A stretch of 64,000 nucleotides of DNA. Origin: CAZTHM01 sp041946825 (GTDB taxonomy: Bacteria; Acidobacteriota; Terriglobia; UBA7540). The DNA is taken from positions 9,835 through 73,834 of the forward strand of contig JBHGBD010000023.1 of the NCBI GenBank assembly GCA_041946825.1, given 5' to 3'. Below are positions 43,502 through 50,781 of this stretch, in pieces. The position numbers and the translations under genes are program-made. The first letter of the stretch is position 1, and each line of letters begins with the position of its first letter. Below the pieces are notes generated by a model, which saw only the letters and a program-made list of their open reading frames with translations, was not told the origin of the DNA and did not search any database.

Positions 43502-44893
43502 CTACCCCGCCCGGCGCTTGGGCGCCGCCTTCCTCGCCGGCGCTTTCGGCTTTGGCGCGGTCTTAGATTTGGGCGCCACCTTGGGCTGGTCGGGGAGTTC
43601 GTCTTCATTGATAGTGCCGTTGTCGAGGGTAATCACGAGCCCCGGCTCCGCGGCATAGGAGGCGATCGTCCCCTGGAAGTGCACGGCATCGCCCTTGCTC
43701 AGGTTCTTGACGTTGGGCTGCGTGGAATCCTTCAGCTCGATGTCATACACCCCATCGGCGCTCTTCGACTGGTCGAGGATATCGATCCTCACCAGATAGG
43801 CCCCGTTGTCCGGCGCCTTCTCCACACTTTCGACAAACCCGCCCACGCCGAAGGGCTGGCCTTTCAGAGCGTCCCAGAGTTTCTGGGCGCGCTCCCCGCC
43901 GTATTTAAGCTGGAAGAAGGTCTTGTTGAACGCGTCCACGCTGGCGTTGCCGGTATCCGTCGGAACTTCCATCTGCGCCACTTTGAACCCTTCAGGCGGG
44001 TTAGGAGACGCAGCGGCCTGGCTCATGATGTCGGCCAGTCCCTGGTCGTTCCCGTGATAGTTGATATAGACCTGCTTCAGGTAGCGTTCGATTTCGTCGG
44101 CGGCGGGATTCTTCCCAGCTTTGGCCAGCGAAGCCGAGCGCGCCAGGCTCCAGATCGCGTTGTTGTAATCGCGCGGGTCGGTGGAAATGTAGGCGATCCC
44201 CAAACGATAAAAAGTGTAAACATCGGAGGGATTATCTTCGGCCGAAGTCTTGAACGAGGCGATCGCAGCGGCGTAGTCTTTCCGCTGCAGGGCCACGAAT
44301 CCCAGCATGCCGTTAAACAGCGCCCGACGCGCCTTGATACCCTGGTTGAACTGCTCGTCGGTCACGTTGGCCGGCTTCTGCATCTTCTGGACTAGCTCGA
44401 GCGCGTGCTTGGAATCATTTTCGACAGCGGAAAGCTTGCTTGCCGCATCCGGGTCATTGCCCTTGAACACAAACGGAAAGATATAGGCGCTCAGTGTGAG
44501 CGCGTCGATATTGTCGGGATTGGCTGTCAACGCGCGACGGCCGATCTCCAACGCCTTGTTGCCATCGCCCAGCTGCTGACAGGCCTGCATCATGGTGACG
44601 TAGACCAAGTCGGCCACGAACGAGCTGGGATACTTCTGCAGAAACGCTTCCGCCAGCGAGAGCTTCTTGGTGGGATCTTTCTCGTTGGCCATCGCCGTGT
44701 AGGCGTCGTACTCTTCGCGGCCGCTCCACGTGGTGGGCCTCTGCCCTGCCGCCGGTTGTTGAGCCGCGGGCTGCTGTGGCGCCGCCCAGGCCACAGAGGG
44801 CCCTGCGGCGTTGTTTCCTGCCGGAGAGATGGGAAGCCCCATGCCCGTCAGGAAGGTCACGCTCAAAAGCACAGTTGTTTTCTTCAAGCTCAT
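43502..44893 (-). CDS. Secreted TPR-repeat protein
   Basis: The 463-residue protein has a signal peptide (MSLKKTTVLLSVTFLTG) and a Gln/Ala/Pro-rich linker (about 40-65). TPR-like helical repeats follow in the middle (NEKDPTKKLSLAEAFLQKYP, DVYTFYRLGIAYI). The tail is a Lys/Pro/Ala-rich, very basic stretch after a beta-rich region (about 350-420). Likely periplasmic or cell-surface; the function is unknown. I chose ATG 44893 for the signal peptide; the frame is open further upstream. Confidence 0.75.
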   Translation of the reverse strand: MSLKKTTVLLSVTFLTGMGLPISPAGNNAAGPSVAWAAPQQPAAQQPAAGQRPTTWSGREEYDAYTAMANEKDPTKKLSLAEAFLQKYPSSFVADLVYVTMMQACQQLGDGNKALEIGRRALTANPDNIDALTLSAYIFPFVFKGNDPDAASKLSAVENDSKHALELVQKMQKPANVTDEQFNQGIKARRALFNGMLGFVALQRKDYAAAIASFKTSAEDNPSDVYTFYRLGIAYISTDPRDYNNAIWSLARSASLAKAGKNPAADEIERYLKQVYINYHGNDQGLADIMSQAAASPNPPEGFKVAQMEVPTDTGNASVDAFNKTFFQLKYGGERAQKLWDALKGQPFGVGGFVESVEKAPDNGAYLVRIDILDQSKSADGVYDIELKDSTQPNVKNLSKGDAVHFQGTIASYAAEPGLVITLDNGTINEDELPDQPKVAPKSKTAPKPKAPARKAAPKRRAG

Positions 44894-45023
44894 GCGCCAC
44901 GACCTCAAGTCTCTAGGGTGTGATACTTCGAGTTCGGAGGCCATCCCGTCCTGCTCGCCGCAGGGACTTTGCTTCGGCTGGTTGTTCCTGCCGCTGACGG
45001 CCCGCGTTTCAGGTGCGTCACTC

Positions 45024-45052
45024 CAAATATCAGGAGTTGCAGGATTTTTCAA
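45024..45052 (-). promoter_or_regulatory. Candidate promoter for the TPR gene
   Basis: On the minus strand TTGAAA (45047-45052) and TATTTG (45024-45029) have a 17-nt spacer. This would give a leader of about 125 nt. Confidence 0.35.
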
Positions 45053-45410
45053 GCAAAATCTGTTACACCTCTGTTGAAAAATCATCGGGCACCCTCCGCC
45101 GTCCCAGCTTCCCTGGAATAATTGACTCCGGTCATGCCGCGCAAGTTCGCTTTTCTGGCGGGAAACTAAACTTGGTGCCTCATTCCCCGCCGGGGACTGC
45201 GACGCGCGGTGTCGGTCCGGATCGCGCTATCCTCTGGCTTAGATGCGGACGGCGTGGGTTCTGTGGCCAGACGGCCATAGCACTCTGGTGCCACCCATAG
45301 CCGCCCTCCCGATGAAGAGTATTGGGGCGAATTCCGTCCGGGGTTGCCGCTGGGGGCGGGAGTCTCCGCTTCGCGGGAAATGCGTGATCCACCCGCGGGC
45401 TGGACTCACC

Positions 45411-45440
45411 TTGCGACGCGCTTACGCCCGCGTTTACAAT
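45411..45440 (+). promoter_or_regulatory. Candidate promoter for the repeat-protein gene
   Basis: TTGCGA (45411-45416) and TACAAT (45435-45440) have an 18-nt spacer. The ATG follows 9 nt after the -10, so the transcript would be leaderless or nearly so; this supports the ATG at 45450 as the start. Confidence 0.5.
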
Positions 45441-45449
45441 CGACCTGGA

Positions 45450-46265
45450 ATGTCCACCCCCGGTACCCACAACCGTCTCGGGGCGCTTGCGGAGAAGGCT
45501 GCGGCGGCGCCGCGGCACCTGCTTGAGCCGTTTTACAAGGAGACCGCCAAGGAAGTCCTTCTGGCCCTGGCGCGCAATCCCAATCTGCAGGAGCGCGACC
45601 TGCTTCGGCTGCTCGAGCGCAAAGACCTGCCCGGCGAAGTTCTCCGTGCCGTTGCCGATCACAAGGAGGCCGCGCGCAACTACGGCGTCCGGCTGGCGCT
45701 GGCCCGCCACCCGCGCACTCCGCGCCTGGTTTCGTTGCCAATCCTGAAATTCCTGTACCTCTTCGACCTGGTGCGTGTCAGCCAGACACCCGCTGTTCCC
45801 ACCGACGTCAAGATGGTGGCGGAGGAGACCATCCTCAAGAAAGTCGACACGATCCCGCGCGGCGAGCGCATCAGCCTGGCACGGCGCGGCTCGGGAAGGG
45901 TCGCCGCGGGCCTGCTCGTCACCGAAGACCGCGAATTGATTCTCGCCGCGCTCGAGAATCCCTTCCTGACCGAAGGGCACTTGATGAAGACTCTGGCGCT
46001 CGATTCCCTGCCCGCCGCCGTCGTCCGGACTCTCGCCAGCCACGAGAAGTGGTCCCGACGCTACTACGTGCGTCTGGCACTCATTCGCAACCCCCATACG
46101 CCCTTCCAGCAGGCCCTCGCTTTCATCCCCGACATCGCCGTGCCTGACCTCCGCGAAATCTGCCTCGACCGCCGAATGCCGGACTCTGTTCGCCATTACA
46201 TCGCCAGCCATTGCTTGGGGCGGCTTCAGACAAAGTCCCCGCCACCTTTTCTCGGGAAACCCTGA
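45450..46265 (+). CDS. HEAT/leucine-rich-variant-like helical repeat protein
   Basis: The 271-residue soluble protein is built of short helical repeats, each with a pattern like VLLALARNPNLQERDLLRLLE, YGVRLALARHPRTP, ELILAALENPFLTEGHLMKTLA and YYVRLALIRNPHTP. The recurring ALARNP/ALIRNP motif suggests a DUF2336- or LRV-like solenoid, a scaffold without visible catalytic residues. No signal peptide. The function is unknown; it is single on its strand. Confidence 0.65.
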   Translation: MSTPGTHNRLGALAEKAAAAPRHLLEPFYKETAKEVLLALARNPNLQERDLLRLLERKDLPGEVLRAVADHKEAARNYGVRLALARHPRTPRLVSLPILKFLYLFDLVRVSQTPAVPTDVKMVAEETILKKVDTIPRGERISLARRGSGRVAAGLLVTEDRELILAALENPFLTEGHLMKTLALDSLPAAVVRTLASHEKWSRRYYVRLALIRNPHTPFQQALAFIPDIAVPDLREICLDRRMPDSVRHYIASHCLGRLQTKSPPPFLGKP

Positions 46266-46349
46266 AGGGGTTCATGGGAAGTGCGTGCCATCGGGAGATG
46301 TTTGTGGTTTCCGAACTTCCAGGTTGACTTTTCGATTCTCGCCCCTGTG

Positions 46350-46578
46350 ATTCCGCCTTTTCCCTTTGCCTGTTTTCCTTCCACTTTTATATCGATTCCC
46401 CGCCCGCCGCGTACAGCCTCCTGAACCGACTCACGATCGCCCCTCCGCCCACCGTGCAGGTCCGCCCGAAGAGCCCGTAGAGCGTGTGCTTGCCTTCCCT
46501 CCTCCTCCCTTCATCATCCGCCATCCGCCCTTCAGACTTCGCCCTTTACCCCCTCGCCGTTACCCTTTACACTTCCCG
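46350..46578. repeat. Degenerate 7-nt repeat tracts before the SSS-1 gene
   Basis: Two stretches (46350-46391 and 46509-46578) read as consecutive heptamers of the type CTTYACC (for example CTTTACC at 46544, CTTCGCC at 46537), with occasional one-base slips. They are similar in sequence to the better-preserved heptads at 48128-48162. Within the 326-nt gap 46266-46591 I find nothing else but the ribosome site of the symporter. Confidence 0.45.
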
Positions 46579-46591
46579 CCAAGGAGCGCGC

Positions 46592-48037
46592 GTGGCTTTC
46601 AGCTGGATCGACCTCGCGGTGGTCGCGATTTATCTCATCGCTATCACCCTTTTCGGCGCGCGATTCGGGAAGAGCCAGCGCACCCTGCACGACTACTTTC
46701 TGGGCGGCCGCCGCCTGCCTTGGTGGGCGATTGCCTTCTCCGTGGTCTCGGCGGAAACCAGCATCCTGACCATCATCAGCACGCCCGGGCTCGCTTTCCA
46801 ATCGAACCTTGGATTCCTGCAACTGGTTCTCGGATATCTGTTGGCGCGCGTGGTGGTGGCGCTGGTGTTCCTGCCCCGCTATTTTGCCGGAGAGCTTTAC
46901 ACCGCCTACCAGCTTATCGAGCGCCGGTTCGGGCGCGAGTTGAAAGTCCTCACCGCCGGACTGTTTCTAGTGACGCGCGCGCTCGCCGAAGGCGTCCGCG
47001 TCTTCGCCATCTCCATCGTCATTGAAGTCATCTTCAAAACCGGCGTGCTTCCGGCCGTCGTCATCATCACCGCGCTCACTCTTTTCTACACCTACCGCGG
47101 CGGGCTGACGGCAGTGATCTGGACGGACGTCATCCAGCTTGTCATCTACTTGAGCGGGACGGCGCTGGCGGTGATGCTGGCGCTCGCCGCGCTGCCGGGC
47201 GGCTGGACGGAAGTCAGCCAACTCGCCGCGGCGAACGGCGACAAACTCGCGGTCTTCAATTTCGATTTCAACGCGCACCAACCTTACCTCTTCTGGACGG
47301 GCCTGATTGGCGGCGCGTTTCTATCCACCGCCAGCCACGGCACGGACCAGTTGGTCGTCCAGCGGCTCCTCGCGGCGCGTTCGCTCCGCGAGAGCCAGAC
47401 GGCCGTGATCGCCAGCGGCGTCATTGTATTCCTGCAATTCAGTCTGTTTTTGGTTGCCGGAGCGGTGCTCTTCGCGTTCTATCATCGCTTCCCGCCCGCC
47501 GGGGAATTCGCGCGCGGCGATCAGGTTTTTCCGACCTTCGTCGTCACCCTTCTACCCACCGGCCTCGCGGGCCTGGTCGTGGCGGCTATCCTCGCCGCGG
47601 CGATGGCCAACCTGAGCGCGGCGTTCAATTCGCTCGCCTCGAGTTCGGTGGTGGATTTCTACAAACCTTTCGTGCGGCCAGATGCGGACGAGAAACACTA
47701 CCTGCGCGTCTCGCGCCTGCTGACGCTCGTCTGGGGAGCGGTTCTGATTGTCATCGCGTTCCTCGCCCAACAACTCCACCGCAGCGCGCTCGAGCTCGCT
47801 CTGACCATTGCCTCCGTGCCCTACGGGTGCATGCTGGGGACTTTTCTTTTGGGGGTGCTCACCAAACGAGCGACGAGTCTGGGCACGGCCGTCGGCGCTT
47901 TTGCGGGGCTGACGGCGCTACTCGCGGTGATGGGGCTAACGTCAATCGCCTGGACGTGGTACGCGGCGATCGGCACGATCGCAACGTTCAGCGTGGGCTG
48001 GCTCGCAAGCTTCGCCACAACTCGCGCGCGAGCGTAG
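46592..48037 (+). CDS. SSS-family sodium:solute symporter (SSS-1)
   Basis: The 481-residue protein has about 13 transmembrane helices and the SSS (SLC5) pattern: GRRLPWWAIAFSVVSAETSILTIISTPGLAF near the N-terminus in outline, YTAYQLIERRFG, and YRGGLTAVIWTDVIQ. It drives uptake of a sugar, amino acid or similar small solute with sodium. GTG 46592 has AAGGAG at ideal spacing; the open frame further upstream is heptad repeat sequence. Neighbouring GH18 and GH84 glycosidases suggest an amino-sugar substrate (inference). Confidence 0.87.
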   Translation: MAFSWIDLAVVAIYLIAITLFGARFGKSQRTLHDYFLGGRRLPWWAIAFSVVSAETSILTIISTPGLAFQSNLGFLQLVLGYLLARVVVALVFLPRYFAGELYTAYQLIERRFGRELKVLTAGLFLVTRALAEGVRVFAISIVIEVIFKTGVLPAVVIITALTLFYTYRGGLTAVIWTDVIQLVIYLSGTALAVMLALAALPGGWTEVSQLAAANGDKLAVFNFDFNAHQPYLFWTGLIGGAFLSTASHGTDQLVVQRLLAARSLRESQTAVIASGVIVFLQFSLFLVAGAVLFAFYHRFPPAGEFARGDQVFPTFVVTLLPTGLAGLVVAAILAAAMANLSAAFNSLASSSVVDFYKPFVRPDADEKHYLRVSRLLTLVWGAVLIVIAFLAQQLHRSALELALTIASVPYGCMLGTFLLGVLTKRATSLGTAVGAFAGLTALLAVMGLTSIAWTWYAAIGTIATFSVGWLASFATTRARA

Positions 48038-48040
48038 ATT

Positions 48041-48162
48041 GTGAACGGTGAATCGTGAATAGTGAATTTGTTCGCGAAAATCCAGCTTCTTTCGGCTTCG
48101 GCGGCGACTCGCAATCCGGTCGGACCCATTCACGATTCGCCCTTCACAATTCACCATTTATC
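48041..48162. repeat. Inverted arms of tandem heptamers
   Basis: Left arm 48041-48068 is four abutting copies of GTGAAYN (first GTGAACG, last GTGAATT). Right arm 48128-48162 is five heptads in the opposite sense (first ATTCACG, fourth ATTCACC). The arms are separated by 59 nt and could form a long hairpin in RNA or DNA. It occupies the gap between the SSS-1 and APC genes. Confidence 0.75.
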
Positions 48163-48196
48163 GTTCTTCTCCACAGAAGAAGCGAGGCACTTCTTA

Positions 48197-49573
48197 ATGC
48201 CTGAACGCCCTCAACTGGTAAAGGGTCTGGGGTTTTACGCCGCCACCTCTGTCGTCGCCGGAACGATGATTGGCACGGCGATCTTCGTGGTCCCGGCCGA
48301 CCTGATCCAGGAGGTCGGCTCGCCCTGGATCGTGCTGGGGGTATGGGCCTTCGCTGGCGTGCTAAGCCTCTTCGGGGCACTCGGCTATGCCGAGCTGGGG
48401 GCGGCGATCCCGGAGGCGGGCGGCGAGTATGTCTATCTCCACCGCGCCTACGGACCCTTGATAGGATTTCTCTACGGCTGGACGCAGTTTTCCGTCGCTA
48501 AGACCGGCTCGATCGCGGCCATCGCTACAGGCTTCAATATTTACCTGAGTTATTTCTTCCCCCGTATGACCGAGATTATGTGGGAAGCATCGCCCGGCGG
48601 TATCACCATCCGCGTGACGGGACTGCAAATTGGCGCCGCGGCGATGATCCTGCTTCTTTCCACGATCAACATCCTGGGCGTGCGGCGCACTGGCGCGGTG
48701 CAAACGGTCTTTACCGCCTCGAAACTCGTAGTGCTGGCGCTGATCATTATATTGGGCCTGGCGGTCGGTAACGGCTCGTTTTCCCACCTTTCAACTACGT
48801 TCAGTTCCGGCGCCCCGATGGGATTCCTTTCGGCGCTCGGACTGGCCATGGTCTCGGCGCTTTGGGCCTACGACGGCTGGAACAACCTCAGCATGGTGGC
48901 GGGCGAAGTCGAGAATCCCCGGCGCAACATTCCGCGCGCGCTTATTGCCGGGACATTGCTCGTCGGCGGCGTCTACATTCTGATTAACATCACTTACTTT
49001 TACGTCCTCGCGCCCGCGGAAATGGCCGTCACCAGCACCGTAGCCGCCGACGCCGCGCGGCGGTTTCTGGGCGGCGCGGGGGGAGCTTTTGTAGCCGTGG
49101 GCGTGATGATTTCCGCTTTCGCGACCCTTAATGGCTCAATCCTCGCTGGGTCTAGGATCCCTTACGCCCAGGCGCGCGCCGGACTCTTTCCCGAAGTGCT
49201 TTCGGCAATTCATCCCCGCTTCCACACGCCCGCCGTGGCCATTGCCGCGCAAGCGATTATCGCCGGGCTCTTCGCGCTGACTGGACAATACCGCGGGCTC
49301 TACACGAAGGTAATCTTTGCGGAATTCCTCTTCTATATGCTGGTGACCGCAGGAATCTTCATTCTCCGCCTGCGCGAGCCGCAGCTAGTCCGTCCGTATC
49401 GGACCTGGGGGTATCCCCTGATTCCGGCGATTTTTGTTATGCTGTCTGCGGCGCTGCTCTTGAACACGTTTCTCGAGCAGCGCGCCGATTCCCTCTGGGG
49501 CCTGGTGTTGATGGCGATTGGGGTTCCGGTGTACTTCCTCTGGAAGCTATGGCGACGGCGGTTTCCAGCCTGA
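48197..49573 (+). CDS. APC-superfamily amino-acid/peptide permease
   Basis: The 458-residue protein has about 12 helices and the APC signature GTMIGTAIFVVPADL in helix 1, then YAELGAAIPEAGGEYVYLHRAYG and WAYDGWNNLSMVAGEVENPRRNIPRALI, as in LAT-type exchangers. The ATG at 48197 is preferred; the longer frame starts inside the heptad arm. Its end overlaps the GH18 gene by 25 nt. An amino acid released from wall peptides is a plausible substrate. Confidence 0.85.
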   Translation: MPERPQLVKGLGFYAATSVVAGTMIGTAIFVVPADLIQEVGSPWIVLGVWAFAGVLSLFGALGYAELGAAIPEAGGEYVYLHRAYGPLIGFLYGWTQFSVAKTGSIAAIATGFNIYLSYFFPRMTEIMWEASPGGITIRVTGLQIGAAAMILLLSTINILGVRRTGAVQTVFTASKLVVLALIIILGLAVGNGSFSHLSTTFSSGAPMGFLSALGLAMVSALWAYDGWNNLSMVAGEVENPRRNIPRALIAGTLLVGGVYILINITYFYVLAPAEMAVTSTVAADAARRFLGGAGGAFVAVGVMISAFATLNGSILAGSRIPYAQARAGLFPEVLSAIHPRFHTPAVAIAAQAIIAGLFALTGQYRGLYTKVIFAEFLFYMLVTAGIFILRLREPQLVRPYRTWGYPLIPAIFVMLSAALLLNTFLEQRADSLWGLVLMAIGVPVYFLWKLWRRRFPA

Positions 49574-50748
49574 TATCAATCGTTCGATGCGCGGTGGCGT
49601 TCATCGTGGTTCTAGCCTTGTGCGGAACCTCGAATGCGGCCCAGAAAGCCCGCCGGACGGCGTCCGCGAACAGCCCGGAACCAACCACGCTCACAAAGGC
49701 GCGTTGGCGGGTGATGGGCGCGCGCCCGCTGGCGATGTACTACTACTCCGACGATGCGCGAGGCTTGCTGTCGCTTGCCGAACACGCGGCAGAGATGACC
49801 GTCCTCGGTCCGCAGTGCTACAAGATCGATCCGGACGGAGTGATTCGGGGCGAAGTTCCCCCGGCTGTGGCGGACGCGGCGCACCGAGCTAACCTCCCTA
49901 TCATGCCGCTCTTGGTCAATCCCGGCTTTGACCGTGCCGTTGCCAGCGCCGTGCTGCGCAGCCCCCAGGCGCAGGAACGCGCCGTCAGTTATCTTGCGTA
50001 CCTCGCCCGGCGCGAAAACTTCGTCGGCTGGCAGCTTGATCTGGAATTTATTGATCCCGCCGACAAAGCGCTCTACACGAGATTTGTCCAACACGCCGCG
50101 GCGCGCCTGCATCGCGACGGACGCCTGCTGAGCATCGCCGTTGTGCCGCGCTTCTCCGACCTCTATCCCGACACGCGCGCTGCGGAATTCCGGACTGGGG
50201 AGTGGGGCGCGCCGTTCGACTTCCGGGCTCTCGGCCGCGCGGTCGATTTCATGGTGCTGATGACCTACGACCATCACACCAACTCCACCGCGCCTGGTCC
50301 CGTCGCGGGTCACGCCTGGATGCAGGCGGCTATCGAGTACGCCGCGCGGCACGTGCCCGCCCGGAAAATCCTGTTGGGAATTCCCTTTTACGGACGAGAG
50401 TGGGTCGAAACCGCTGCGGGAGTGCTCTCCCGCTCGATGGCTTTCGGCGATATCACGCCGCTTCTGGCGCGTCCGGGGCTGGAAACGCGATGGGACGAGC
50501 GCTGGCGGGCGCCATGGTTCGAATTTCGCGACGGGGCGGAATTGCATACGATCTGGTACGACAACGACCGCAGTTACCGGGAAAAGCTGTCCCTGGTCCG
50601 GCAGCATCGGCTGGGCGGCTTCGCCGCCTGGCGATTGGGCACCGAGGACCCGCAATTCTGGGCGATTGCTGCCGAGGCCGCCAAGAAGCTGACAACTCGG
50701 GGCGAAAGGGGCGCCGCCATGCAGCGAGCCCGTACCGGCTCGCGGTAG
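49549..50748 (+). CDS. Secreted GH18 glycosidase (SleL/YaaH-like)
   Basis: The 399-residue protein has a signal peptide (cleavage near residue 30 after SNA) and a GH18 barrel. The active-site strand reads VGWQLDLEF, so of the classical DxxDxDxE motif the last Asp (Asp164) and catalytic Glu (Glu166) are present while the second Asp is Gln. Asn or Gln there is common in peptidoglycan-active GH18 enzymes (SleL/YaaH, YdhD) with N-acetylglucosaminidase activity. The substrate-binding WYDN motif near the C-terminus also fits. It sits between a permease gene and GH84. Confidence 0.85.
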   Translation: MATAVSSLISIVRCAVAFIVVLALCGTSNAAQKARRTASANSPEPTTLTKARWRVMGARPLAMYYYSDDARGLLSLAEHAAEMTVLGPQCYKIDPDGVIRGEVPPAVADAAHRANLPIMPLLVNPGFDRAVASAVLRSPQAQERAVSYLAYLARRENFVGWQLDLEFIDPADKALYTRFVQHAAARLHRDGRLLSIAVVPRFSDLYPDTRAAEFRTGEWGAPFDFRALGRAVDFMVLMTYDHHTNSTAPGPVAGHAWMQAAIEYAARHVPARKILLGIPFYGREWVETAAGVLSRSMAFGDITPLLARPGLETRWDERWRAPWFEFRDGAELHTIWYDNDRSYREKLSLVRQHRLGGFAAWRLGTEDPQFWAIAAEAAKKLTTRGERGAAMQRARTGSR

Positions 50749-50781
50749 TGCCACAGCTTCCTATATGCAGGATACGATGAT

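Larger units (their letters stand above)
44894..45449. other. 556-nt divergent intergenic region
   Basis: This gap between the TPR and repeat-protein genes contains a promoter candidate for each side. Around 45265-45296 is an imperfect hairpin whose stem is GTGGC-CAGA with TCTG-GT-GCCAC. No small ORF, tRNA or repeat array is evident. The frame of the repeat-protein gene is open here but without family similarity. Confidence 0.5.

Noticed and set aside
45180..46211. 343-codon minus-strand open frame
   Set aside because: Antisense to the helical-repeat gene; the repeat pattern on the plus strand is convincing and the minus product shows no family features.
48041..48162. CRISPR array
   Set aside because: Repeat unit is 7 nt without spacers and there are no cas genes.
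49612..50754. 380-codon minus-strand open frame
   Set aside because: Antisense to the GH18 gene, which has signal peptide and catalytic Glu.
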